A stretch of DNA of 10,991 nucleotides from the NCBI GenBank assembly GCA_903898855.1, contig CAIUHB010000171.1, positions 1 through 10,991 of the forward strand, written 5' to 3'. This DNA is from an uncultured Actinomycetes bacterium. GTDB lineage: Bacteria; Actinomycetota; Actinomycetes; Nanopelagicales; Nanopelagicaceae. The notes beneath the pieces were generated by a model. That model worked only from the letters and a program-made list of their open reading frames with translations. It had not been told where the DNA came from and did no database searches. How positions within the stretch are numbered: the stretch's first letter is position 1; each line of letters starts with the position of its first letter. Shown piece after piece: positions 1 to 7,648 of the stretch. The translations under genes were made by a program, and so were the position numbers.

Positions 1-1026
1 GAAATTTCACCAGTACTCGATCGCATTATTGCCGGCACTAAGCGCCGAGTAATTGTTGCCTCATTTGCTTCTCACGTGCACCGCATTCAACAGGTCATCG
101 ATATTGCAGCCACGCATAAGCGAAAAGTCGCACTTGTTGGTCGCAGCATGGTGCGCAATATGAAGCTGGCGCAAGATTTGGGATACGTCACCGTTCCCGA
201 AGGTTTAATCATTGATGCCAAAGATGTCGGCAAATTTGGCGATAACGTGGTCATGATCTGTACCGGTTCCCAAGGCGAACCTTTAGCTGCGCTCTCACGC
301 ATGGCAAATGGCGAACACGAGATTGTGGTTGGCAAGGGTGACACCGTCATCTTGGCCTCCTCGCTAATCCCCGGAAATGAGAATCCGGTTTATCGAATCA
401 TTAATGAGTTAACGCGCCTCGGTGCAAAGGTTGTACATAAAGGCAATGCAATGGTTCACGTCTCTGGCCACGCAGCTGCTGGCGAACTTCTATATTGCTA
501 CAACATTGTTAAGCCCAAGCATGTGATGCCAATCCATGGCGAGTGGCGACACCTTCGCGCAAATGCCGAACTTGCCATCAAAACCGGTGTTGCCCGAAAT
601 AAGACTTTGGTTGTCGAAAATGGAATCACAATCGACCTAGCCGATGGTTATGCCGATATTTCAGGGGCAGTGCCTGTGGGATTTGTTTATGTAGATGGTC
701 AGAGCATTGGCGAAATTACCGAGGATTCTTTGAAGGATCGTCGCATCCTTGGCGAAGAAGGATTTATCTCGGTCATTGTGGTTGTTGATTCGCAGAGCGG
801 AAAGATTGTTGCCGGCCCAGATATCCATGCTCGTGGATTTACTGAGGATGCTGCACTCTTTAATGAAGTAACCGGAATGATTGAGAAAGCCATGGCGCAT
901 GCAGTAGCAAGTGGCATCAATGGCACACATCAACTACAACAAGTTGTCAGAAAAACCGTAGGTAGCTGGGTTGGCGATAAACACCGTCGTAAACCGATGA
1001 TCGTTCCAGTTGTCATAGAGGTTTAA
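1..1026 (+). CDS. rnj: Ribonuclease J, C-terminal part (5' end outside window)
   Basis: RNase J is a cytoplasmic zinc-dependent metallo-beta-lactamase/beta-CASP nuclease with endo- and 5'-3' exonuclease activity, used in mRNA decay and rRNA maturation. The reading frame is already open at base 1, and 341 codons are visible of a family length of about 550-560, so the N-terminal metallo-beta-lactamase half is missing. Visible family signatures are ASFASHVHRIQQ (bases 58-93, beta-CASP), HVSGHA (457-474, histidines typical of the beta-CASP catalytic site) and MPIHGEWRHL (526-555, the late metal-ligand histidine). The segment after about base 700 matches the small C-terminal domain that serves dimerisation in this family. 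It stops at TAA 1024-1026, 49 bases before ftsK. RNase J next to ftsK is the usual actinobacterial order. Identification is firm; which of the two activities dominates cannot be read here. Confidence 0.95.
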   Translation, partial: EISPVLDRIIAGTKRRVIVASFASHVHRIQQVIDIAATHKRKVALVGRSMVRNMKLAQDLGYVTVPEGLIIDAKDVGKFGDNVVMICTGSQGEPLAALSRMANGEHEIVVGKGDTVILASSLIPGNENPVYRIINELTRLGAKVVHKGNAMVHVSGHAAAGELLYCYNIVKPKHVMPIHGEWRHLRANAELAIKTGVARNKTLVVENGITIDLADGYADISGAVPVGFVYVDGQSIGEITEDSLKDRRILGEEGFISVIVVVDSQSGKIVAGPDIHARGFTEDAALFNEVTGMIEKAMAHAVASGINGTHQLQQVVRKTVGSWVGDKHRRKPMIVPVVIEV

Positions 1027-1027
1027 C

Positions 1028-1049
1028 GGCGCGCCTTTCCCTTCGCGCT
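1028..1049 (+). terminator. Possible terminator hairpin after RNase J
   Basis: Bases 1028-1033 (GGCGCG) can pair with 1044-1049 (CGCGCT, one G-U pair) around a pyrimidine-rich 10-base loop. It begins two bases after the RNase J stop and is followed by an A/T-rich stretch (TGAATAATTTCTTT) but not by a clean T run. Termination is an inference from position. Confidence 0.35.
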
Positions 1050-1061
1050 GAATAATTTCTT

Positions 1062-1067
1062 TAAAGT
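1062..1067 (+). promoter_or_regulatory. -10-like element TAAAGT before ftsK
   Basis: TAAAGT fits the actinobacterial -10 pattern TAnnnT and ends 8 bases before the ftsK ATG, so transcription would start at or next to the start codon (leaderless mRNA). No purine-rich ribosome binding site precedes the ATG. I see no convincing -35 hexamer at the normal distance. Confidence 0.4.
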
Positions 1068-1075
1068 TAGCCATC

Positions 1076-3418
1076 ATGGCTAAACGTAAGAAGCGCGCTT
1101 CCTCAAAATCCAAGAACTCCTCATTTGTCGCTGGAGTTATCAATCTGCTTCATGTTATCTGGCGCGCAATCGCCAAGGCTGTAGGCAGCACAGTTCGATT
1201 TATCTTCCGCGGTGCCCAAGAGCTCGATCCAGCTCACCATCGTGATGGCATTGCCTTTCTGATCTTCATCGTTGCACTTGTTGATGCCGCCGGAACTTGG
1301 TTTAGCCTCAATAATTTTCTCGGTCGCGCTGTCTACGCCGCCAACTACGGCCTGGTCGGCAGAGTTGGCTTCATCTCACCACTCTTACTTCTCTATTTTG
1401 CTTTCCGACTCTTTAAATCTCCAGAAGAGTCGAGAGCGACTGGTCGCATCACCATCGGCGCGCTCATACTTATTCTGACCTCAACCGCACTGCTTCATAT
1501 CTTCAATGGTTCAGTGGGTACTGGTCGCACGGTGATGCATCATGGTGGCGGTTGGATTGGATACGGCGTCTCCACTCCGCTAGTTGCGCTCGTGACTAAT
1601 GTGCTCGCAATTCCTATCTTGCTAATAGTCCTCTTCTTCGGATTATTAATCACGAGCGCAACTCCAGTGTCACAAGTTGTTGCTCGCATTAAATCACTTC
1701 TCCACTGGGGAACTTCAAAGGTCGGCGATGCCCGCGCCGCTCGCGCCGCCGCCGATGAGGAATTCGAAATTACCGATACCCCTCCCTTTGAAACTCCACT
1801 CGTGCAATCCTTTAATCAAACCGAAGAGCTCGATGAAGAGGAGTTTGATGAGGAGTTCACAGTGGAACTCCCACGCGAGAGTGAACCTGTGGCCGTGGCT
1901 AAGCCACCAGCACCCAAGCCAGCTCCAGCTCCAAGTTATGCCGATCATTCCGGTAAGCCATATGTACTCCCATCGATGGATTTGTTGAAAGCCGGTCCGG
2001 CATCCAAGGCGAAATCTAAAGCGAATGAAACCGTCGTCAACGCACTCACTCAAGTCTTTGAAGAGTTCAATATCGATGCCCGAGTCACTGGATTTATGCG
2101 TGGCCCAACTGTTACTCGCTACGAAGTAGAACTCGGCGGGGGAGTGAAAGTTGAGGCAGTAACAGCCCTGTCCAAGAATATTTCCTATGCAGTTGCTAGC
2201 GGCGATGTTCGCATCTTGTCACCGATTCCCGGTAAATCTGCAGTAGGAATTGAAATTCCTAATACCGATCGCGAGATTGTTGCCTTGGGAGATGTGTTGC
2301 GGGCACCAGTTGCGGGCAATGATCCGCATCCAATGGTGATTGCGCTCGGCAAAGATGTAGAAGGTCAATTTATTTGTGCCAACTTGGCCAAGATGCCACA
2401 CCTTCTTGTTGCGGGAGCTACCGGTGCTGGTAAATCTTCCATGATCAACTCCCTCGTAGTTTCAATCTTGATGCGAGCAACCCCAGATGATGTTCGGTTA
2501 GTGATGATTGACCCTAAGCGAGTAGAGCTCACTAGCTATGAGGGCATTCCACACTTGATTGCGCCAATCATTACAAATCCAAAGAAGGCAGCTGATGTCT
2601 TGGCTTGGGTCGTTCGTGAGATGGATATGCGATATGACGACCTCTCCAACTTTGGCTTCCGACATATTGATGATTTCAACAAGGCGGTTAAAGCTGGCAA
2701 GCTACAAGTACCTGCCGGAAGTGAGCGAGTTCTAGAGCCATATCCATACCTACTTGTCATCATCGATGAGTTGGCAGATTTGATGATGGTTGCAGCGCGC
2801 GAAGTAGAAGAGAGCATTGTTCGAATTACCCAGCTTGCTCGAGCTGCTGGTATTCACTTGGTAATTGCAACTCAGCGTCCAAGCGTGGATATTGTTACAG
2901 GTTTGATTAAGGCGAATGTTCCTTCTCGTCTCTCATTTGCTACCTCAAGCCTTGCCGACTCACGAGTCATTCTCGATACTCCAGGTGCGGAGAAGCTTGT
3001 TGGCCAGGGAGATGGTCTCTTCTTGCCGATGGGCGCGAGTAAAGCGGTCCGTATTCAAGGAGCTTATGTCTCAGAACGCGAGACCGAGGCAATTGTGAAT
3101 CATGTGAAAGCACAGCGCCAACCAGTATTTAAAATTGATCTCAATGCTCCAGTAAAGGCTAGTGTCATCGAAGATGATATTGGCGATGATCTAGATTTGC
3201 TTCTACAAGCAGTACAACTAGTTGTTGGTACTCAATTCGGTTCGACATCTATGTTGCAACGAAAACTTCGCGTAGGTTTTGCAAAAGCTGGTCGACTTAT
3301 GGATTTGATGGAGAGTCGTGGAATCGTTGGACCTTCGGAAGGTTCTAAGGCTCGAGAAGTGCTGATCACTGCCGAGCAGATGCCCGATGTACTTGAGTCA
3401 CTCCAGGGCAACCTTTAA
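1076..3418 (+). CDS. ftsK: DNA translocase FtsK/SpoIIIE
   Basis: A membrane-anchored, ATP-driven double-stranded DNA pump that clears chromosome ends through the division septum and helps dimer resolution. The 780-residue protein has the complete family layout. A basic N-terminus (MAKRKKRASSK) is followed by four predicted membrane segments (about 58-76, 92-113, 125-143, 167-194). Residues 230-290 form an acidic and then Pro/Ala-rich linker, short compared with E. coli FtsK. The alpha domain spans about 300-420. The RecA-like beta motor carries Walker A GATGAGKS (447-454, K453) and Walker B LLVIIDE (559-565, D564/E565). A C-terminal gamma winged helix (about 705-778) is the part that reads polar DNA motifs in this family. 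The ATG at 1076 is chosen because the basic leader directly precedes the membrane region; it lacks a Shine-Dalgarno site. The gene stands between RNase J and the RodZ-like gene with its own gaps, so it is probably a separate transcription unit. Confidence 0.97.
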   Translation: MAKRKKRASSKSKNSSFVAGVINLLHVIWRAIAKAVGSTVRFIFRGAQELDPAHHRDGIAFLIFIVALVDAAGTWFSLNNFLGRAVYAANYGLVGRVGFISPLLLLYFAFRLFKSPEESRATGRITIGALILILTSTALLHIFNGSVGTGRTVMHHGGGWIGYGVSTPLVALVTNVLAIPILLIVLFFGLLITSATPVSQVVARIKSLLHWGTSKVGDARAARAAADEEFEITDTPPFETPLVQSFNQTEELDEEEFDEEFTVELPRESEPVAVAKPPAPKPAPAPSYADHSGKPYVLPSMDLLKAGPASKAKSKANETVVNALTQVFEEFNIDARVTGFMRGPTVTRYEVELGGGVKVEAVTALSKNISYAVASGDVRILSPIPGKSAVGIEIPNTDREIVALGDVLRAPVAGNDPHPMVIALGKDVEGQFICANLAKMPHLLVAGATGAGKSSMINSLVVSILMRATPDDVRLVMIDPKRVELTSYEGIPHLIAPIITNPKKAADVLAWVVREMDMRYDDLSNFGFRHIDDFNKAVKAGKLQVPAGSERVLEPYPYLLVIIDELADLMMVAAREVEESIVRITQLARAAGIHLVIATQRPSVDIVTGLIKANVPSRLSFATSSLADSRVILDTPGAEKLVGQGDGLFLPMGASKAVRIQGAYVSERETEAIVNHVKAQRQPVFKIDLNAPVKASVIEDDIGDDLDLLLQAVQLVVGTQFGSTSMLQRKLRVGFAKAGRLMDLMESRGIVGPSEGSKAREVLITAEQMPDVLESLQGNL

Positions 3419-3471
3419 TCCCAACTTCTTGTAATTCAGCCTAACGGCGTCGGTTAATGGGTGGTCTTTAC

Positions 3472-3496
3472 GGGTGAGTTCGGCTTAAGTTCACCC
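3472..3496 (+). terminator. Hairpin downstream of ftsK, likely terminator
   Basis: GGGTGA (3472-3477) pairs perfectly with TCACCC (3491-3496) around a 13-base loop, 53 bases past the ftsK stop and upstream of the next promoter candidate. No U tract follows, so it would be a hairpin-only terminator of the kind often proposed in actinobacteria. It could also be a processing or protection site. Confidence 0.4.
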
Positions 3497-3503
3497 TCCT
3501 GGC

Positions 3504-3533
3504 TTGTTAGTGCGCGAAAGGTGGTCGTAAACT
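3504..3533 (+). promoter_or_regulatory. Candidate promoter of the RodZ-like gene / rimO operon
   Basis: TTGTTA (3504-3509) and TAAACT (3528-3533) are separated by 18 bases. The -10 fits TAnnnT and the -35 matches four of six positions of TTGACA. Predicted start of transcription is near 3540, giving a leader of about 60 nucleotides. This is the only gap over 100 bases between ftsK and the recA control region, so it probably drives the rodZ-like/rimO/pgsA/cinA/clgR series. Confidence 0.5.
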
Positions 3534-3535
3534 TA

Positions 3536-3591
3536 GCCTCTCGGCACAGATGCCGAAGCTCAAAGTCCCCCTATTTGAGATGTGAAGAGGC
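3536..3591 (+). other. Structured leader RNA before the RodZ-like gene
   Basis: Two neighbouring hairpins can form. One is TCGGCA (3541-3546)/TGCCGA (3551-3556) closing a CAGA tetraloop. The other is CTCAAA (3559-3564)/TTTGAG (3574-3579) closing a nine-base loop with five consecutive C. In a longer transcript GCCTC (3536-3540) could pair with GAGGC (3587-3591), enclosing both hairpins in a three-way junction and hiding part of the ribosome binding site. With a start near 3540 the outer stem would be lost. I cannot assign it to a known riboswitch or RNA family. Confidence 0.4.
3584..3590 (+). promoter_or_regulatory. Ribosome binding site of the RodZ-like gene
   Basis: GAAGAGG lies 9 bases before GTG 3600 and is the main support for that non-ATG start. 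Its GAGG part can pair with 3537-3540 in the alternative leader fold. Confidence 0.6.
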
Positions 3592-3599
3592 AAACTTAA

Positions 3600-4349
3600 G
3601 TGAACGAACAAGTATCAGTTGGTGCGCAACTTCGCGCTGCACGCGATAACGCTCGTTATTCCATCGAGGAAATTGCAGATCGCACGTACATTCGTCCGAC
3701 CGTGATTAAAGATTTAGAAGAAGATAAATTTGATTCAGCCGGCGGTCTTGCTTACGCCCGTGGCCACGTTCGCACAATTGCAAAGATTCTCAACCTTGAT
3801 GTTGATGCAATTACTCAAGATTTTGAAACGCTCACCAATGTTCAAGAGCGTCCAATGATTGACCTACTTACCGAGAACAAGGCTGCCCATGAAAAAGGCG
3901 AGCTTCCTAAGTTCTCTTACAAGACCATGTCAGCAGTTGCTGCTGGTGTAGTAGCACTTCTCATTTTGGTACCAACTGTCGCATCACTCTTCCACTCCAA
4001 TGGCAAGAAGATTGTTGTTGCAGCCAAGCCTTCAACGAGTTCATCGGTTACTAACAACCAAGGCGTTGCTACTGTTGCCACAAAGAGTTCAGATGTAAAT
4101 ATCGTTGTTACTGGAGTTGCTGGTTCCTCATGGGTTGGTGTAACTGATAGCGCCGGTGCCCAGGTATATAGCGGACGTATTTCAGTTGGCACCTCTCAGA
4201 CATTCACAAATTCACAACCACTCAATATCGTCATTGGAAATGCCGGAGCGGTCAACTTGGTCGTCAATGGTAAAGATCTTGGAACTCCAGGCGCGATTGG
4301 TGAAGTAGTTCATCTTCAATTTGGCCCAGGCGCCAGTTCGCAGGGGTAA
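3600..4349 (+). CDS. RodZ-like membrane protein: N-terminal HTH, one TM, C-terminal DUF4115
   Basis: The 249-residue protein has the RodZ layout. Residues 5-75 form an HTH_25/Xre-like helix-turn-helix domain ([19 protein letters not shown] onward). A single membrane segment lies at about 111-131. A Ser/Thr/Val-rich linker follows, and then an extracytoplasmic beta-rich DUF4115 domain (about 164-243). In rod-shaped bacteria RodZ ties MreB to the cell-wall elongation machinery, with the HTH domain binding MreB rather than DNA. Whether this organism has MreB cannot be seen, so a shape or envelope role is inference. The start is GTG 3600, supported by GAAGAGG nine bases upstream and by the HTH domain beginning a few residues later. 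It sits 20 bases before rimO. Its position between ftsK and rimO/pgsA fits an envelope-related actinobacterial gene; a membrane-bound regulator is the alternative. Confidence 0.88.
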   Translation: MNEQVSVGAQLRAARDNARYSIEEIADRTYIRPTVIKDLEEDKFDSAGGLAYARGHVRTIAKILNLDVDAITQDFETLTNVQERPMIDLLTENKAAHEKGELPKFSYKTMSAVAAGVVALLILVPTVASLFHSNGKKIVVAAKPSTSSSVTNNQGVATVATKSSDVNIVVTGVAGSSWVGVTDSAGAQVYSGRISVGTSQTFTNSQPLNIVIGNAGAVNLVVNGKDLGTPGAIGEVVHLQFGPGASSQG

Positions 4350-4365
4350 TTCACTACAAGTTCGG

Positions 4366-4371
4366 TAGCAT
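4366..4371 (+). promoter_or_regulatory. -10-like element TAGCAT before rimO
   Basis: TAGCAT fits TAnnnT and ends 7 bases before ATG 4379. No ribosome binding site is visible there, so a leaderless rimO transcript is possible. The -35 region is poor, and the alternative ATG 4370 overlaps this element. Confidence 0.3.
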
Positions 4372-4378
4372 GGTGCCA

Positions 4379-5800
4379 ATGAGCACTGAGAATCGCACCG
4401 TTGCTCTTGTCACCCTTGGCTGTGCCCGAAATGATGTTGATTCCGAAGAGCTCGCTGGTCGTTTAGCTGCCGATGGCTGGACGCTGGTAGAAGATCCAGC
4501 AGAGGCGCAAGTAGCCGTCATTAACACCTGCGGATTTATTGAAAGCGCCAAGAAAGATTCCGTTGATGCGCTGCTAGAAGCTCACTCCCTCAAAACCAAT
4601 GGCGTTACTCAAGCGGTTGTTGCAGTTGGTTGCATGGCCGAGCGATATGGCGAAGAACTTGCTTCGGCGCTTCCGGAAGCCGATGCGATTCTGGGATTTG
4701 ATGATTATCAAGATATCTCAAAGCGCCTTGCCACTATCTTGGGCGGTGGCTCGATTGCCGCTCACACTCCAAAAGATCGCCGCACCTTGCTTCCTATTGC
4801 GCCAGCAGAGCGAGCAGCTGCTCGCGCCAGCGATTCTCGCGAATCAATTGAACGCCCCGCTCCCATGGGACAAGGTCTACGAGTAGTCCGCAAGCGGTTG
4901 GATCATGCGCCGATAGCCTCACTCAAGATTGCCTCGGGCTGCGATCGACGCTGCGCTTTCTGTGCAATTCCTATATTTCGCGGCTCATTTATTTCGCGCC
5001 GCCCCACCGAAATTCTCGATGAAGCTAAGTGGCTAGTTGACCAAGGAGTCTCGGAAATATTTCTAGTCAGCGAGAACACCACGTCGTATGGCAAAGACTT
5101 TGGCGACCTCAAAGTACTAGAGAAGATGCTGCCAGAGCTCTCTGCTATCGATGGCATCGAGCGGATTCGCCTCTCCTATCTCCAGCCCGCAGAGATGCGC
5201 CCATCACTACTTCAGGCGATGGTCAGCGTCCCTAAAGTGGTGCCGTACTTCGATCTCTCTTTCCAGCATGCCGCCGGCAGCGTACTTCGCCGAATGCGCC
5301 GCTTTGGAGATTCCGAAAAATTCCTACACCTGATTGATCAGATTCGGGCGCTAGCACCAGAGGCGGGCATCCGCTCCAATGTGATTGTTGGTTTTCCTGG
5401 TGAGAGTGAAGAAGAATTTGCGGAGTTAGTAGATTTTGTTTCCAAGGCACGCATGGATGCAGTCGGCGTCTTTGGTTACTCCGATGAGGATCAGACCGAA
5501 GCTCTGACGCTGGAAAACAAAGTTTCGGAAGATGTAATTCGCGCTCGAGTCGACCAACTTTCATCACTGGTGGATGAGCTGCTTAATCAGCGCGCGGAAG
5601 AGCGGATTGGGCAATCAGTACGAGTTCTTATTGAAGATGCCGAACTACAAGAAGGTCGGGCCGAGCACCAAGGTCCAGAGGTAGATGGCTCAACCTTTAT
5701 CTCATTTATTCCTGGTCGCCCGCAATTTAAGGTAGGCGAATATGTCGAAGCTGTCGTAACCGGAACTGATGGCGCAGATTTGATTGCCCAGGCGATCTAA
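4379..5800 (+). CDS. rimO: Ribosomal protein S12 (aspartate) methylthiotransferase RimO
   Basis: A cytoplasmic radical-SAM enzyme that adds a methylthio group to the conserved aspartate of ribosomal protein S12 (Asp89 in E. coli). From ATG 4379 the protein has 473 residues. The N-terminal MTTase domain carries the auxiliary-cluster cysteines C15 ([13 protein letters not shown], a RimO hallmark), C51 ([14 protein letters not shown]) and C85 ([11 protein letters not shown]). The radical-SAM cluster is C188-x3-C192-x2-C195 ([17 protein letters not shown]). A GFPGE motif follows, and a TRAM domain occupies about the last 68 residues. A basic, Ala-rich stretch between the first two domains (about 125-175) matches what I recall of actinobacterial RimO. 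ATG 4370, three codons upstream, is possible; 4379 is preferred because the protein then begins like relatives and TAGCAT sits just upstream. The stop TAA overlaps the pgsA ATG by one base. The RimO call over MiaB rests on the GCARNxVDSE and CGFI motifs. Confidence 0.93.
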   Translation: MSTENRTVALVTLGCARNDVDSEELAGRLAADGWTLVEDPAEAQVAVINTCGFIESAKKDSVDALLEAHSLKTNGVTQAVVAVGCMAERYGEELASALPEADAILGFDDYQDISKRLATILGGGSIAAHTPKDRRTLLPIAPAERAAARASDSRESIERPAPMGQGLRVVRKRLDHAPIASLKIASGCDRRCAFCAIPIFRGSFISRRPTEILDEAKWLVDQGVSEIFLVSENTTSYGKDFGDLKVLEKMLPELSAIDGIERIRLSYLQPAEMRPSLLQAMVSVPKVVPYFDLSFQHAAGSVLRRMRRFGDSEKFLHLIDQIRALAPEAGIRSNVIVGFPGESEEEFAELVDFVSKARMDAVGVFGYSDEDQTEALTLENKVSEDVIRARVDQLSSLVDELLNQRAEERIGQSVRVLIEDAELQEGRAEHQGPEVDGSTFISFIPGRPQFKVGEYVEAVVTGTDGADLIAQAI

Positions 5801-6345
5801 TGAAGATATTTAATCTTCCTAATTCGCTAACGATTTTGCGGATACTTGCCTTGCCATTCTGTGCCTATGCACTTTTTAAAGATGGTGGGCATACCAGCTC
5901 GTGGCAGATTCTGGCCTGGTGTGGATTTTTTCTCGTTGGGCTCACTGATTTCTTTGATGGCCGGCTAGCGCGCTCGCGCAAGGAGATCACCGCCTTCGGC
6001 ACCTTCCTCGATCCAGTTGCAGATAAGGCAGCGATCGGAACTGCAATGGTCGGCCTTTCCATGCAGGGCAGGTTGTGGTGGTGGGTCACCATTCTGATTT
6101 TGGCGCGAGAAATTAGCGTCACGGTGCTTCGTTTGGTGGTAATTAGAGGTGGCGTTATTCCCGCCAGCAAAGGCGGAAAGCTCAAGACCATGTGCCAAGG
6201 CTTTGGAATTGGTTTTTATATTCTCCCGCTTCCAACCTGGCTGCATATTCCACGCGACCTCTTCATGGCCTTCACCATTGGAATTACCTTGACAACTGGC
6301 TTTGATTATTTCGCAAAGGCGCTGAGGAAGTCAGATCGCATATGA
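5800..6345 (+). CDS. pgsA: CDP-diacylglycerol-glycerol-3-phosphate 3-phosphatidyltransferase (PgsA)
   Basis: An integral membrane enzyme of the CDP-alcohol phosphatidyltransferase family. PgsA condenses CDP-diacylglycerol with glycerol 3-phosphate to phosphatidylglycerophosphate, the precursor of phosphatidylglycerol and cardiolipin. The 181-residue protein carries the full signature D(x2)DG(x2)AR(x8)G(x3)D(x3)D: D50, D53-G54, A57-R58, G67, D71 and D75, the metal and substrate site. Hydrophobic segments flank it (about 9-26, 35-49, 76-120, 145-172), and the start FNLPNSLTILRI is typical of PgsA. The ATG shares one base with the rimO stop (taATG), implying translational coupling. The stop overlaps cinA by four bases. 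Actinobacteria encode several paralogues of this family, but the location between rimO and cinA/clgR matches the gene annotated pgsA (pgsA3 in M. tuberculosis beside clgR). Exact substrate is family inference. Confidence 0.93.
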   Translation: MKIFNLPNSLTILRILALPFCAYALFKDGGHTSSWQILAWCGFFLVGLTDFFDGRLARSRKEITAFGTFLDPVADKAAIGTAMVGLSMQGRLWWWVTILILAREISVTVLRLVVIRGGVIPASKGGKLKTMCQGFGIGFYILPLPTWLHIPRDLFMAFTIGITLTTGFDYFAKALRKSDRI

Positions 6346-6821
6346 AAGATACGCAGGAGATTGCGAAAGAGATTATTCGCGCCATGAAGAAGAAGGGAAG
6401 CACCCTGGCCACCGCCGAGTCCATAACCGCTGGCGGGCTCGCCGCCGCGATCACCGATATCGCAGGCGCTTCCGATGTATTTCTCGGCGGCACCATCGCC
6501 TACAGCGATAGCAGCAAGAGTAAAATTCTGGGAGTCCCCAAGCGGTTATTATCCAAGCACACCGCAGTCTCGGAAGAGGTTGCCCTGGCGATGGCGCAGG
6601 CAGTTCGGGCCGAGTTTAAAAGTGACTTTGCAATTGCGACTACCGGAGTGGCAGGCCCAGGTAAGGCCTACGGCCAGAAAGCCGGCACGGTCTGGATTGC
6701 CATCGTCTCAAAGTCAGCCCAGCAATCCATCGCCCTAGATATCTCGGGGGATCGCGGGAGCGTTCGCCACGCAACTATTGAGAGCGCATTAGCTGCCTTT
6801 TCGCGTATTCTTAGCTCGTGA
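6342..6821 (+). CDS. pncC: CinA C-terminal-type nicotinamide-nucleotide amidohydrolase (PncC)
   Basis: Stand-alone CinA C-terminal domain of 159 residues. PncC enzymes hydrolyse nicotinamide mononucleotide to nicotinate mononucleotide and ammonia, recycling the pyridine nucleotide released by NAD-using enzymes such as bacterial DNA ligase. Visible signatures are [13 protein letters not shown] (21-33, including the conserved serine S27), [13 protein letters not shown] (47-59), ATTGVAGPG (99-107) and GTVWIA (115-120). The N-terminal COG1058 pyrophosphatase domain of full-length CinA is absent, as in many bacteria, so nothing is truncated. The ATG lies in an ATGA overlap with the pgsA stop and has GAGGAAG 11 bases upstream (6324-6330), a usable ribosome binding site. 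Its own stop overlaps clgR by four bases. The old name competence-damage protein does not imply a competence role here. Confidence 0.9.
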   Translation: MKDTQEIAKEIIRAMKKKGSTLATAESITAGGLAAAITDIAGASDVFLGGTIAYSDSSKSKILGVPKRLLSKHTAVSEEVALAMAQAVRAEFKSDFAIATTGVAGPGKAYGQKAGTVWIAIVSKSAQQSIALDISGDRGSVRHATIESALAAFSRILSS

Positions 6822-7111
6822 CCTTACTTCGCACCCACATCGGCAGCACCCTGCGCAGCGCTCGCGTTGCCCAAGGACGCACCCTTCGTGATGTCGCAAA
6901 GGCAGCTCGAGTCTCTCTTGGTTATCTCTCTGAAGTAGAGCGCGGCCAGAAGGAAGCTTCATCTGAATTGCTGAGCGCGATCTGCACCGCTTTAAATCTC
7001 AAACTCTCTACCGTCCTTCGCGATGTAACTGCTGAAATAATTGCGGCCGAGACTCCACTCTTTAGCGTCGTTGAGGATGAGATCACCGCCTCCGGAGTTG
7101 CAGCTGCTTAG
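6818..7111 (+). CDS. clgR: ClgR, Xre-family activator of clp protease genes
   Basis: A 97-residue cytoplasmic DNA-binding protein that in Streptomyces, Corynebacterium and Mycobacterium activates clpP1P2, clpC and other stress genes. The HTH domain spans about 10-63 and holds the near-invariant ClgR block [18 protein letters not shown] (33-50), preceded by GRTLRDVA. The protein ends in VAAA, like the Ala-Ala C-termini that make actinobacterial ClgR a Clp protease substrate, giving feedback on Clp levels; that role is known for the family and inferred here. The GTG start lies in a GTGA overlap with the cinA stop and has no clear ribosome binding site, so translation probably depends on cinA. 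In M. tuberculosis clgR also directly follows pgsA3, supporting orthology. No obvious inverted-repeat ClgR operator was recognised in this window. Confidence 0.93.
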   Translation: MTLLRTHIGSTLRSARVAQGRTLRDVAKAARVSLGYLSEVERGQKEASSELLSAICTALNLKLSTVLRDVTAEIIAAETPLFSVVEDEITASGVAAA

Positions 7112-7142
7112 TCTGGCTTCATCGACTAAATACGCCCGACAG

Positions 7143-7634
7143 ATGGCTACTCAACAACGTTCGCGAATCGCTATTCTGGCTGGTGCAAAGAAGGTTATCG
7201 CCGAAGTCGGTAACTACGAATCTAATATGTTAGATATTGCCGCCCGGGCCCAAGTCTCCAGAGCAACGGTTTATAACCACTTTGCCGATAAAGAAGAGAT
7301 GATGGCTGCGCTCTTGGAATCCGAGATTGATCGACTTCATCAATTGGCAGCTAGCGCGCCCAGCAAAGAAGCTGCACTCTTTGCACTCTCGCGCGAAATT
7401 AGTACTGACCCAGCACTCGCAACAATGGTGCGCACCGACCCGACCGATATCGCCAAATTTGTGACATTGGGAATCCATCCGCTGTGGAGCAAAATTGCCC
7501 AAGGCCTGAGCGAGGTATTTGGCGCACCTGGAGCTCCCTTAATCTTGCGTTGGCTGATGGGACAGATTGCTTCGCCACTTACCGAGGCTGAGTCACAACT
7601 GCATGCAGCTGCCCTCGCCAAAGCGCTTAGCTGA
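7143..7634 (+). CDS. TetR-type transcriptional regulator, short
   Basis: From ATG 7143 the protein has 163 residues, shorter than the usual TetR length of about 190-210. The N-terminal domain is canonical: a helix from about residue 5 (RSRIAILAGAKKVIAE), the HTH core DIAARAQVSRATVYNHF (31-47), and then the DKEEMMAAL helix. The C-terminal ligand domain (about 60-163) is mostly helical and I do not recognise its ligand. The frame is open further upstream, to 7041, but that would overlap the conserved end of ClgR and add non-TetR sequence. ATG 7143 gives the usual few residues before helix 1. It begins 31 bases after clgR with no clear ribosome binding site and ends 14 bases before the DUF3046 gene. 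Target genes are unknown; autoregulation or a link to the ClgR stress response are guesses from position. Confidence 0.8.
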   Translation: MATQQRSRIAILAGAKKVIAEVGNYESNMLDIAARAQVSRATVYNHFADKEEMMAALLESEIDRLHQLAASAPSKEAALFALSREISTDPALATMVRTDPTDIAKFVTLGIHPLWSKIAQGLSEVFGAPGAPLILRWLMGQIASPLTEAESQLHAAALAKALS

Positions 7635-7648
7635 CCCCTTATTCGATA

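Noticed and set aside
1715..2053. 112-codon minus-strand frame opposite ftsK
   Set aside because: It is opposite the acidic/Pro-rich ftsK linker and rich in Trp/Gly from reverse-complemented codons; no start signals.
3536..3591. Actinobacterial 6C RNA
   Set aside because: The family has two hairpins with runs of six or more C; here only one loop has C5 and the other hairpin loop is CAGA.
6342..6821. Truncated CinA
   Set aside because: The N-terminal COG1058 domain is absent, but the start overlaps pgsA normally and the stand-alone PncC form is common, so the gene is complete.
7041..7142. Upstream extension of the TetR-type gene to an ATG at 7041, overlapping clgR
   Set aside because: It would overlap the conserved ClgR C-terminus in another frame and add 34 residues with no TetR character; ATG 7143 fits the family.
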